From positions 62,001 through 126,000 of the forward strand of contig CAVOFR010000005.1 in the NCBI GenBank assembly GCA_963695075.1: a stretch of 64,000 bases of DNA, read 5' to 3'. Positions 41,923-49,883 of this stretch are shown piece by piece. The notes beneath the pieces are model-generated. The model did no database searches. It was not told the DNA's origin and saw only the letters and a list, made by a program, of their open reading frames with translations. How positions within the stretch are numbered: the stretch's first letter is position 1; each line of letters begins with the position of its first letter. Made by a program: the position numbers and the translations under genes. The stretch is from CAWCAL01 sp963695075. GTDB taxonomy: Bacteria > Actinomycetota > Acidimicrobiia > Acidimicrobiales > CAWCAL01.

Positions 41923-42726
41923 TCAGAAACCTGAGCGGGGAGCGACGACCATCGTCGCGCCGGCCTGGCCGAGGTAGCCGGTCTCGTCGAACAGCCGAGC
42001 CCGGCTCTGGCCGACGCCGTCGGGCGACATGACGCAGGCGGCGTCGATGCCGATCCATTCGCCGACCGGGTAGCGGACGATGTGGTAGCTGAGATCGGCG
42101 TTGGGTGTCGTGTAGGTGAAGAAGTCCATGTAGTTGGCGATCCCCGAGGAGAAGTCGCCGATGCACGCCAGCCGCTGGAGCGGCGTGAGGTCTTCGCCCT
42201 CGACGAGGGGTTTGACCAGGCGGGCCCATCCCACCGCGGGTACACCCTCGTTGAGGCCGCCGGCGACCCGGTGCAGTTCGATGGCCTTCACGAAGCCGGG
42301 TGGCGTGAACGCGCCGCCCTCCTCGAAGAGCTCGAACTCGGAGATGGGCTGCTCGTGCCGGTCGAGCGGGATCGGGCCGATCGCCCGCTCGTTCTTCACT
42401 TCGTCGATCTCGTTCGAGCGGTCGCTGCGGACCAGCACGCCCGACGCCCGGGACACGAGCTTGTCGTTCCACCACATCGTGGCGTCGACGACCTGGATCT
42501 GGCGGCCGGCCCGGACCACTTCGGTATGCACCTGGACAGGCTGGAGCGGAACCGGCCGCAGGAGGTCGATGGTCAGCCGGCCCACCCGCATCGGATGCGG
42601 GGTCGGGACGAGCTCGATGGCCCGAGCGAGCACGGCGGCAACCGGCCCCCCGTGGCAGGTGGTCGGGTCCCAGGGGCCCTGGGTCAGTTCGGACGGCACG
42701 AGCATGTCGCCGTCGACGGAGTACAT
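41923..42726 (-). CDS. acyl-CoA thioesterase-like (double hotdog) protein
   Basis: A 267-residue protein of the TesB-like/thioesterase family: TQGPWDPTTCHGGPVAAVLA is the N-terminal hotdog, RVGRLTIDLLRPVPL the second strand set, and the C-terminal hotdog has DFSSGIANYMDFFTYTTPNA. The ATG at 42726 begins at the first family-like residues; longer in-frame starts read into the palindrome at 42790. It probably hydrolyses acyl-CoA; chain length is unknown. Confidence 0.85.
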   Translation of the reverse strand: MYSVDGDMLVPSELTQGPWDPTTCHGGPVAAVLARAIELVPTPHPMRVGRLTIDLLRPVPLQPVQVHTEVVRAGRQIQVVDATMWWNDKLVSRASGVLVRSDRSNEIDEVKNERAIGPIPLDRHEQPISEFELFEEGGAFTPPGFVKAIELHRVAGGLNEGVPAVGWARLVKPLVEGEDLTPLQRLACIGDFSSGIANYMDFFTYTTPNADLSYHIVRYPVGEWIGIDAACVMSPDGVGQSRARLFDETGYLGQAGATMVVAPRSGF

Positions 42727-42789
42727 CGCATCCACGGGCGGCGATGATGCTGGACCGGCCCCCCGACGCGCCATTCGGCCCCCGCCCCT

Positions 42790-42844
42790 GACGAACTTTG
42801 TGCTCTGACGGTCACATGGGTACTGCCAGGGCACAAAGTTCGTC
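42790..42844. repeat. long palindrome, copy 2 (conserved loop CACATGGGTACTGCCAG)
   Basis: GACGAACTTTGTGC (42790-42803) pairs perfectly with GCACAAAGTTCGTC (42831-42844). The loop shares CACATGGGTACTGCCAG with copy 1 at 27874-27942. It lies in the divergent promoter region of the thioesterase and lipoprotein genes. Confidence 0.85.
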
Positions 42845-42869
42845 GGGGGCGATGTCGTAGGCTCTCGCG

Positions 42870-43880
42870 ATGCGACGCTTCCTGCCCATGACCGCTGTCG
42901 GGATCGTGCTCCTCATGGTCGCGGCTGGTTGCGGCGGCGGTGACGACACTTCCACGCCGGCGCCGACGACCACGCCGACGACCACGCCGACGCCGACGAC
43001 CGCTGCGGCCGGGCGATCGGGTGAGGTCCTGGCGCTCAGCTACAACGTGGCCGGCCTTCCCGAGGGGCTGTCGGGTTCTCAGCCGGGGACGTTCATGCCG
43101 CTCATCGCACCGCGGTTGAACGACTACGAGCTCGTGCTCATGCAGGAGACCTGGAGGACCCCGGACCCGAACCCGCTCGCTCCCCTCCGCGTCTACCACG
43201 AGATCCTCGAAGCGGGCTCGGAGCACGAGTACCGGTCCGAGCCGAAGCCGCTGCCGCTCGGGTCGGACGCTTCCCGCCCGGACGCGCTGGTCAGCGACGG
43301 GCTCAACCGGTTCTCGGACTTTCCCTTCGAACCGGTCGAACGGGTGGCCTGGACGGAGTGCTTCGGTGGGATCGACCAGAGCGACGGCGGTTCGGGCGAT
43401 TGCCTCTCGCAGAAGGGTTTCTCGGTCGCGTCGACCACGTTCGACGAGGGCGTGGAGGTCGACGTCTACAACCTCCACCTCGAGGCGGGCGGGACCGACG
43501 AGGACCAACGCATCTCGCGAGCCGACGCCGAACAGTTGGCCGCTTTCGTCGTCGAACACTCGGCGGGCCGCCCGGTCATCATGGGCGGCGACTTCAACCT
43601 CCACACCGATCCCGCCGCCGAAGACGACCCCGACGAGGCCTGGGATCTGGAGAGCTTCTCCATCATCCTCGAGCAGGCCGACCTCACCGACGTGTGTGCG
43701 GCGCTCGATTGCCCCGAACCGGGACGGATCGACAAGTTCCTGTTTCGCAGCAGCGACGACGTCGTCGTCGAACCGCTCGACTGGGGATTCGAGACCGACG
43801 TCTTCGTGTCGTCAGCCGGCGAGCCGCTCTCGGACCACGAGGCCCTCGCGGTGAGGTTCGCCTGGACGGTCAGCGGCTGA
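42870..43880 (+). CDS. endonuclease/exonuclease/phosphatase-family lipoprotein
   Basis: A 336-residue protein. A signal peptide ends in the lipobox VAAGC, so Cys21 is the lipidated residue. A Thr/Pro-rich linker follows. The EEP fold shows SYNVAGLPEG, LMQETW (metal Glu), VYNLHLEAGG, GGDFNLH (Asp/Asn) and the catalytic SDHEAL near the end. Such secreted members are sphingomyelinase-like phosphodiesterases or nucleases. The 3' end overlaps that of the convergent flavoprotein gene by 11 bp. Confidence 0.9.
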   Translation: MRRFLPMTAVGIVLLMVAAGCGGGDDTSTPAPTTTPTTTPTPTTAAAGRSGEVLALSYNVAGLPEGLSGSQPGTFMPLIAPRLNDYELVLMQETWRTPDPNPLAPLRVYHEILEAGSEHEYRSEPKPLPLGSDASRPDALVSDGLNRFSDFPFEPVERVAWTECFGGIDQSDGGSGDCLSQKGFSVASTTFDEGVEVDVYNLHLEAGGTDEDQRISRADAEQLAAFVVEHSAGRPVIMGGDFNLHTDPAAEDDPDEAWDLESFSIILEQADLTDVCAALDCPEPGRIDKFLFRSSDDVVVEPLDWGFETDVFVSSAGEPLSDHEALAVRFAWTVSG

Positions 43881-45138
43881 TCACCCGAGCCGGGAGCATG
43901 CGGACGGCCCGCTCGACCAACGCGTAGGTCTGCTCGGCGAGACGGGGATCGTCCTCGTCCAGCATGTTGGACATGACCTTCAGCGCCCACTCCATCAGTC
44001 GGCGTGAACGCATCCCCACGCGGGTCAGTTCGCGCATCAGCCGAGGATTGCCGATGAGCTCGGCGAAGAGCCGGGCGACGCGGTAGTAGGCGGCGAACTC
44101 CCGGTCGAGCATCTCCGGGTACCGCCGCAGGATCATGCCGTTGCCGGTGTCGTCGGCTTCGGCGATGAGCGCTGCCGCGGTTCGACCGGTTTCGTAGGCG
44201 TAATCGATCCCCTCGCCGTTGAACGGGTTGATGTTGCCGCCCGCGTCACCGACGACCAGCCAGTTGGGCCCCTGTTTCGGGCGGACCGAGCCGGCCATCG
44301 GAAGCCGGCCGCCGGTCGGCGGCGCGAGCACGGCCTCGGGGTCGATCTGCCAGTGGTCGGGAAGCGTGTTTGCGAACTCGTGGAAGACCTTGGTCGTGTT
44401 GATCTGCTTCCAGTCGCGAAACGTCGAGAGCAGCCCTATGCCCACGTTGATGGTCCCGTCACCCACCGGGAAGATCCACCCGTAGCCGGGCATGGAATGG
44501 CCGTTGCGGTCGCGGACGTCGAGTGCGCTCTCGATCCAAGGATCGTCGTGACGGGGGCTCTCGAAGTACCCGCGTATGGCCATCCCCTGCGGGTAGCTGC
44601 GGTCGCGCGCCGTGCCGAGGGCCCGACCGAATCGGGAGTTGGATCCGTCGGCCACGACGACCCACGACGCTCGGATCGAGCGGGTGGCACCGGTCGCCGT
44701 GTCCTTGACGGTGGCGCCGACCAGCAGTCCACGATCGTGGTCGGGGGCGACCGCCTCGGTGCCCGAGTGGAGCACGGCGCCGGCGTTCACCGCGTTCTCG
44801 GCAACGAACGTGTCGAGCTCCCGACGGCGGACCACGTAGCCGTGGTCGGGGTGGACCGAATGGCGGGGCCAGCGCATCTCGAGGGTGTGGTCGTGGGCGA
44901 TGGCGCGCAGCCCGTCGACGCGATGGAAGGCGGCCAGCCGTTCGCCCAGACCCATCGCCTCGAGCTGGGTGACGGCGCGGGGGGTCAGGCCGTCGCCGCA
45001 GGTCTTCTCCCGCGGGAACGTCTTCTTCTCGACGAAGGCCACGTCGAGTCCATGCCGGGCGGCCCAGTACGCGGTCGCTGCTCCCGACGGCCCTCCTCCG
45101 ATGACGAGGAGATCGTGCCGCTCGGCGGCAGATGTCAA
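43870..45138 (-). CDS. geranylgeranyl reductase family FAD-dependent oxidoreductase
   Basis: A 422-residue protein. LLVIGGGPSGAATAYWAARHG is the FAD-binding motif; EKKTFPREKTCGDGLTPRAV carries the PxxKxCGDGL signature of the geranylgeranyl-reductase family; GDAGGNINPFNGEGIDYAYE is the second FAD motif. Members reduce isoprenoid chains, for example of menaquinone or lipids, which fits the respiratory genes upstream. No ATG or GTG fits; the TTG at 45138, 4 bp after the cytochrome c stop, is the likely start. Confidence 0.9.
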   Translation of the reverse strand: MTSAAERHDLLVIGGGPSGAATAYWAARHGLDVAFVEKKTFPREKTCGDGLTPRAVTQLEAMGLGERLAAFHRVDGLRAIAHDHTLEMRWPRHSVHPDHGYVVRRRELDTFVAENAVNAGAVLHSGTEAVAPDHDRGLLVGATVKDTATGATRSIRASWVVVADGSNSRFGRALGTARDRSYPQGMAIRGYFESPRHDDPWIESALDVRDRNGHSMPGYGWIFPVGDGTINVGIGLLSTFRDWKQINTTKVFHEFANTLPDHWQIDPEAVLAPPTGGRLPMAGSVRPKQGPNWLVVGDAGGNINPFNGEGIDYAYETGRTAAALIAEADDTGNGMILRRYPEMLDREFAAYYRVARLFAELIGNPRLMRELTRVGMRSRRLMEWALKVMSNMLDEDDPRLAEQTYALVERAVRMLPARVISR

Positions 45139-45142
45139 CTGA

Positions 45143-46000
45143 CTACTCGACGACGAGGTCGCCGCCGTCGACGGCGATGAACTCTTCCCAGAGCGGCTCG
45201 CCCTCACCCGGGACGGCTGCGAACTCGGCCTCGGGGTCGATGATCGGCGATCCGGCTTCGTCGATACCGACGATCTCGTAGCTTTCGAGCGTGTCGCTCG
45301 GTTCCTCGGCTTCGGTCGCGGTGAGCGGTGCGTCGTTCATGCCCTGGCGGATGAACATGACGACCTCCAGGAGCTCCTCGTCGCCCAGCTTGTCGAGATC
45401 GTGGCCCGGCATGATGGCACCGGCACCCATCGTCTCGCCGATGAGTCGACCCTGCGCTCCATAGGGAACGTCGGCGCCGTACTCGGCGGTCCACCCTGCG
45501 GTGCCGATCCGAATCCACGTCCCCATCGCCGCGGGTGTGGGGAACGTCTCCTGGATCTCGTGCAGGTTGGGTCCGGCACCGCCTTCGCCGTCGGCACCGT
45601 GACAGCCGGCGCAGCCCGCCTCGGCATACACCGAGCGTCCCGCCGCGATGAGAGCCGGCTCGGACACCGGGCGCTCGAGCGAGTTGAGGTAGAAGAATCC
45701 CCACAGGGGTAGGGCCACGAGAGCGACGATGGCCCACCAGGGCGCCTTCCGCCGGCTCTTGGCCGCTTTGACCGCGGGCGAATCCTCGGTGGTGACCACC
45801 TCGGAGGGTGGTGCCTCGGCGATGGCCGATGCGACGGCGGGGTCGATCACGGCCGGTGCCGTCTCCTCGGCGACAGCGGTTGCCGTGGCGACCGCAGCAC
45901 CGCCGGAAGCGGGCGCGTCGCCGCCTCCGCTCACGGGAAGACCGAGCGCGAGTCGGCGTTGTCGCGTGCGCTCGAGAATATGTGCAGGTACCTCGGTCAC
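45143..46000 (-). CDS. membrane-anchored c-type cytochrome
   Basis: A 285-residue protein starting at GTG. The N-terminal cytoplasmic part begins TEVPAHILERTRQRR, a motif shared with the cytochrome b C-terminal subunit at 48113. After an Ala-rich acidic stretch there is one membrane helix (about 88-105). The haem site is CAGCH (130-134) and Met197 in IMPGHD is the likely sixth ligand. The tail is acidic. It probably carries electrons from the bc complex to an oxidase. It is divergent from the bc operon and cotranscribed with the flavoprotein gene. Confidence 0.88.
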   Translation of the reverse strand: MTEVPAHILERTRQRRLALGLPVSGGGDAPASGGAAVATATAVAEETAPAVIDPAVASAIAEAPPSEVVTTEDSPAVKAAKSRRKAPWWAIVALVALPLWGFFYLNSLERPVSEPALIAAGRSVYAEAGCAGCHGADGEGGAGPNLHEIQETFPTPAAMGTWIRIGTAGWTAEYGADVPYGAQGRLIGETMGAGAIMPGHDLDKLGDEELLEVVMFIRQGMNDAPLTATEAEEPSDTLESYEIVGIDEAGSPIIDPEAEFAAVPGEGEPLWEEFIAVDGGDLVVE

Positions 46001-46252
46001 TGTGCCTCCGGAGCGGGCCGCGAGTCAGCCGGCGGTGTGATGTCGGGCAACTCTAGATCGCGGTGATCGGGGGCAGCCAACGTCGAGGTCCGAGGCATTC
46101 CCGGAGGGCCCGGGCAGCACGGCGTTCGCGGCCCGCCCGGCGCCCATCCACGATGTGCCGCCCCCCCAGCGGCCGTGCTAAACCGAGACCTGTCGGGCTG
46201 ACCTCGGTTGGCCCGTTAGTCTTGTGAGCGGATTCACGAAGGAGGCCGACGA
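46001..46252. promoter_or_regulatory. divergent promoter region of the cytochrome c gene and bc operon
   Basis: The 252-bp gap has a 7-bp inverted repeat AACCGAG/CTCGGTT (46181-46209), a -10-like TAGTCT (46217-46222) reading toward the bc operon, and the Rex operator that follows. No clear -35 is visible. The promoter for the minus-strand cytochrome c gene is also expected here. Confidence 0.5.
46222..46239 (+). promoter_or_regulatory. Rex operator before the bc-complex operon
   Basis: TTGTGAGCGGATTCACGA matches TTGTGAAnnnnTTCACAA with one change in each half. It covers the expected transcription start and ends one base before the GGAGG ribosome site of the first gene (GTG at 46253). Bound Rex would block transcription at low NADH. 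The regulator is encoded at 32970. Confidence 0.75.
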
Positions 46253-46819
46253 GTGGCCGAGACCCGTCGGGTCGATGCCGATGTGCGCAAGTTCTATCTC
46301 GGGCTGGTCGCCGTATGCATCGCGTTCTTCGGACCGGTCCTGGTCTGGACCGGGTTCTGGCACGGTGGCGTGAACGTGTCGTTCGTCGTGTGCGCGGTCG
46401 TGGCCATCCTCCTCGTGGTCGGCATCTGCGAATACGCCCGCCGCCGTCCGGCCGGAGGACCCCTGAGCTGGGGTGAGGCCATGCTCGCCGCCACCTACGT
46501 CTTCTTCCTCATGTTCTGGTCCTACGCCGTCTGGCCCCACCAGTTCCTGACCTGGGCCGACAACGAGATGAACTGGCGAGCCGACCGTTTCCTGGCCGGC
46601 CCGAGGATCGCTCCGGGCGATCAGGGTCTGTTCGAATGGCTGCTTCCCTTCTCCGTCACCTACGAGGTCATACGCGACATCATCGTGGTCACCCTCTACG
46701 TCCTCGTCCTCATCGCCCACGTGTGGCTGTGGTCGATCTGGCAGAACCGGGGCGAGACCGTGAAGGCCGACGTCGACAAGACCGCCTTCGGCCGACCGCT
46801 CCAGAAGGCCAAGGCGTGA
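46253..46819 (+). CDS. membrane protein of the bc-complex operon, unknown
   Basis: A 188-residue protein with about four membrane helices (YLGLVAVCIAFFGPVLVWTG, VSFVVCAVVAILLVVG, MLAATYVFFLMFWSYAVW, IIVVTLYVLVLIAHVWLWSI). It has no haem or metal motif. It is the first gene after the Rex operator and 13 bp before the ferredoxin gene, so a role in the quinol-oxidising complex is likely. I know no function for it. Confidence 0.8.
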   Translation: MAETRRVDADVRKFYLGLVAVCIAFFGPVLVWTGFWHGGVNVSFVVCAVVAILLVVGICEYARRRPAGGPLSWGEAMLAATYVFFLMFWSYAVWPHQFLTWADNEMNWRADRFLAGPRIAPGDQGLFEWLLPFSVTYEVIRDIIVVTLYVLVLIAHVWLWSIWQNRGETVKADVDKTAFGRPLQKAKA

Positions 46820-46832
46820 GTCCGCTCCTCCC

Positions 46833-47249
46833 ATGACCACCACCGACGCAAATCCCCCGCTTCCCGAGTTCCGGGACGACTACGTCCTCGTCGAGGTCGA
46901 CGCCGACTATCTGGCGCGCGCGGTCAAGCCCAAGCAGTTCATCCACATCGATCAGTCCGAGTGCATCACCTGCGAGGGCTGCGTCGACATCTGCCCGTGG
47001 AAGTGCATCCACATGGTGCGACCCGACTCGATCGACTCCACCGTCGAGGTCGATCAGCCCGGGATCGATCCTTCCGATGCCGTGATCTTCACCATCGACG
47101 ACGATGTATGCACCCGGTGCGCCCTCTGCGTCGACCGGTGCCCGACCGGAGTGATCATCCTGGGCAAGGTCGGCGATCCGCTGGCCGATGGCGACCGTCA
47201 TCAGCGCACCACCGCTCACGGGTACGGCTACGGAATGCGGCTCGGATGA
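46833..47249 (+). CDS. 2x[4Fe-4S] ferredoxin encoded in the bc-complex operon
   Basis: A 138-residue protein with two CxxCxxCxxxCP motifs, CITCEGCVDICP (about 49-60) and CTRCALCVDRCP (about 93-104), separated by about 30 residues. The order and the CP endings indicate two low-potential [4Fe-4S] clusters. The N-terminal ~45 residues (EFRDDYVLVEVDADYLARAV) are an extension beyond a minimal ferredoxin. No membrane helix. Such a protein inside a cytochrome bc operon is unusual; it may deliver electrons to or take them from the complex. Confidence 0.93.
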   Translation: MTTTDANPPLPEFRDDYVLVEVDADYLARAVKPKQFIHIDQSECITCEGCVDICPWKCIHMVRPDSIDSTVEVDQPGIDPSDAVIFTIDDDVCTRCALCVDRCPTGVIILGKVGDPLADGDRHQRTTAHGYGYGMRLG

Positions 47250-47310
47250 GGGCGACCGGCGTTGGTTCGATCAATACTGTCAATCCCCAAGCAACCCAGG
47301 AGTGACCGGC

Positions 47311-48099
47311 GTGGCAAAGACGATGCCCGACGGCAAGACCAAGAAGACCTTCGGCGACCGGGCCAGCGACCTCGGCGACAGCATCCAGGACTCCCAGGCC
47401 TGGAACTCGATCTTCCGGCCCGGCTCGATCTTCCGGAAGGGCTACACCGACAGCCCCAGGAACCGGTCCTACGTGATCATGAACAGCGTGCTGTACCACC
47501 TGCACCCGGTGAAGGTGAAGCGGCACGCGGTGAAGGTGTCCTACACGCTCTGCCTCGGTGGTCTGAGCTTCTTCCTCTTCATCCTGCTCACGATCACCGG
47601 TATCTTCCTGATGTTCTTCTACCGGCCCACCGCCACCCAGGCGTGGGACGACATCGCCCAGCTCCAGAACTCGGTGCCGTTCGGCCTTCTCGTTCGCAAC
47701 ATGCATCGATGGGCGGCGCACCTCATGGTGCTGTCGGTGTTCCTGCACATGGCCCGCGTCTTCTATCACGGCGCCTACAAGCCGCCGCGCGAGTTCAACT
47801 GGGTCATCGGCGTCATCCTCCTGACGCTCACACTGCTCCTCTCGTTCACCGGTTACCTGCTGCCCTGGGATCAGCTGGCACTGTGGGCGGTGACGGTGGG
47901 CACCAACATGATGGGGTACACCCCTGTCTTCGGGGCCAAAGTGAGATTCGTGCTCCTCGGGGGAGCGGAGATCGGATCGGACACGCTCTTGCGTTGGTAC
48001 GTGCTCCACGTCCTGTTCGTACCGTTCGTGACCGTGATCTTCATGGCGATCCACTTCTGGCGTGTCCGCAAGGACGGCGGAATCTCGGGACCGTTGTAG
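47311..48099 (+). CDS. cytochrome b, N-terminal (b6-type) subunit of bc complex
   Basis: A 262-residue protein with four membrane helices. Haem-b ligands are His132/His233 and His146/His248: the spacing of 13 residues in helix B (MHRWAAHLMVLSVFLHMARV) and 14 in helix D (VLHVLFVPFVTVIFMAIHFW) is b6-like, and it ends GGISGPL as in b6. The GTG at 47311 has AGGAG eight bases upstream. It holds the quinone-reducing and part of the quinol-oxidising site with the subunit at 48113. Confidence 0.95.
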   Translation: MAKTMPDGKTKKTFGDRASDLGDSIQDSQAWNSIFRPGSIFRKGYTDSPRNRSYVIMNSVLYHLHPVKVKRHAVKVSYTLCLGGLSFFLFILLTITGIFLMFFYRPTATQAWDDIAQLQNSVPFGLLVRNMHRWAAHLMVLSVFLHMARVFYHGAYKPPREFNWVIGVILLTLTLLLSFTGYLLPWDQLALWAVTVGTNMMGYTPVFGAKVRFVLLGGAEIGSDTLLRWYVLHVLFVPFVTVIFMAIHFWRVRKDGGISGPL

Positions 48100-48112
48100 G
48101 CAGGAGACTGAC

Positions 48113-48916
48113 GTGACCGAGATCCCCGAACATCTTCGCAAACGAGCCGAGGAAGCCCGCAAGAAGGCCGAAGCCAAGGCCGCGGGCTCCGCCGGCTCCG
48201 ATGACGCGCCCGCCGCCGCTGGTGGCGACGGTGGTGGCGGCGAATCCTCGAAGATCCCCGCTCACCTGCTCGAACGCAGCCGGGCCGCGAAGGCGCGCCA
48301 GCAGGGTGGAGCGGAAGCGTCGGCTCCTGCTGCCACGGCAACAGCCACCGCGACCCCGGCAACGGCCGCAGCTGGTGCGCCCGCCGTGGTCGGCGGGGTT
48401 CCCCTCGCCGCCGGCCCGGGTGGCCACACCCAGCGGTTGCTCACGGTGGTCAAGTCCGGATCGATCCAGGACGTCAAGGCGAAGCCGATCGACAAGGTCC
48501 ACGTGTGGCCCCACCTCCTGGTGATCGAGTTCGTGGCTGCGCTGGCCTGTACCGCCTTCACGCTCCTGTTCTCCATCTTCGTCAACGCTCCGCTGCTCGA
48601 GCTGGCCAACCCCAACGAGACGCCCAACCCGTCCAAGGCGCCGTGGTACTTCCTGGGCCTGCAGGAGATGCTCACGATGTTCCACCCCATGGTTGCCGGT
48701 GTGACGATTCCGGGCATGGGAATCTTCGCCCTCATGCTGGCGCCGTACATCGACCGGAACCCGTCCAACAGCCCCGAGGACCGCAAGTTCGCGATCAGCC
48801 TGTTCAGCGTGTTCCTGATGTTCTGGTCGGTCCTGGTGATCATCGGATCGTTCTTCCGTGGGCCGGGCTTCAACTTCGTATTTCCCTGGCGCGACGGCCT
48901 GTTCTTCGAGCTATGA
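48113..48916 (+). CDS. cytochrome b, C-terminal (subunit IV-like) protein with long N-terminal tail
   Basis: A 267-residue protein. The last ~140 residues hold three helices and the Qo-site segment SKAPWYFLGLQEML (a PxWY form of PEWY). The first ~105 residues are a charged, Ala-rich tail with two copies of an IPxHLxxR motif (IPEHLRKR at 4-11 and IPAHLLER at 48-55), also seen at the start of the cytochrome c at 45143. The GTG start is 13 bp after the b6 gene. It completes the split cytochrome b. Confidence 0.92.
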   Translation: MTEIPEHLRKRAEEARKKAEAKAAGSAGSDDAPAAAGGDGGGGESSKIPAHLLERSRAAKARQQGGAEASAPAATATATATPATAAAGAPAVVGGVPLAAGPGGHTQRLLTVVKSGSIQDVKAKPIDKVHVWPHLLVIEFVAALACTAFTLLFSIFVNAPLLELANPNETPNPSKAPWYFLGLQEMLTMFHPMVAGVTIPGMGIFALMLAPYIDRNPSNSPEDRKFAISLFSVFLMFWSVLVIIGSFFRGPGFNFVFPWRDGLFFEL

Positions 48917-48971
48917 CCGTTCGAGCCATGCCGTCGCCCCTCCAACCTGACCCCCGAACGGGGAGGTCGAG

Positions 48972-49844
48972 ATGACATCCGGAACCATCGCCGTCCTGGC
49001 CATCGTCGGTCTCGTCGTGCTCGCTGCCGTCGTCCTCGTGGCCAGCACGCGACGCCGTGACACCGACCAGGCCATCGGTCGGCTCTCCCGCGAGACGGTC
49101 AAGAAGGACGCACCGGCCGATGTCTACGAGGGCGAGATCTCCGGTGCCGAGCTCGAGCGTCAGGTCGCACTCGTACGCCGCACCGGCACCTCCGAGGTGG
49201 CCGAGCCGGATACCGACACCGAGCTCGTTCCGTTCGTGCCACCCGATGAAGAAGCTCTGGGGGTCACACGGCGCCAGTTCCTGAACCGCAGCAACGTTCT
49301 GTTCATGGGCCTCGGCCTGTCCGGGTTCGCGGCGGCGATCGTCGCCTTCCTGTGGGGCCCGGAGAAGTCGGGCGGATTCGGCTCGGCCATCCAGGTCGGC
49401 AAGGTCGCCGACATCATCGCCGATATCAAGGCGAGCAACGGGTTCCTCTACCGCCCCGACGGGCGGATGTGGCTCACGGAGTACCCCGCCTCGGCGCTCG
49501 ATGCGGCGCGGGCCGTGTACTCCGACACCGAGCTTGCCGCGATGGAAGCCGGTGTCACCGCGCTCTACCAGAAGTGCCCCCACCTCGGTTGCCGCGTCCC
49601 CGAGTGCGCCACCTCGCAGTGGTTCGAATGCCCCTGTCACGGCTCGCAGTTCAACCAGGTCGGCGAGAAGAAGGGCGGCCCGGCCCCGCGGGGCATGGAC
49701 CACTTCGGCACCGCGGTCGATGCGGCCGGCGTGCTCACCGTCGACACCGGTCTGATCGTCCCCGGTGCCCCGATCGGCACCAACACCACCGGTCAGGAAG
49801 CCGAAGGCCCCAACTGCATCGGCGCTGCCGAAGGCCACGGGTAG
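48972..49844 (+). CDS. Rieske [2Fe-2S] protein of the bc complex
   Basis: A 290-residue protein. Cluster ligands are Cys202 and His204 (CPHLGC) and Cys220 and His223 (CPCHG), with Cys207 and Cys222 forming the structural disulfide. An N-terminal helix (5-25) is followed by a 70-residue acidic loop, then TRRQFLNRS, a twin-arginine-like motif, before the second helix (about 108-128). This suggests Tat-dependent export of the cluster domain across a two-helix anchor. It passes electrons from quinol to cytochrome c. Confidence 0.94.
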   Translation: MTSGTIAVLAIVGLVVLAAVVLVASTRRRDTDQAIGRLSRETVKKDAPADVYEGEISGAELERQVALVRRTGTSEVAEPDTDTELVPFVPPDEEALGVTRRQFLNRSNVLFMGLGLSGFAAAIVAFLWGPEKSGGFGSAIQVGKVADIIADIKASNGFLYRPDGRMWLTEYPASALDAARAVYSDTELAAMEAGVTALYQKCPHLGCRVPECATSQWFECPCHGSQFNQVGEKKGGPAPRGMDHFGTAVDAAGVLTVDTGLIVPGAPIGTNTTGQEAEGPNCIGAAEGHG

Positions 49845-49883
49845 AGGGTCGATGGGAACGGTACGGAGGAAGTCACCCCGCTC

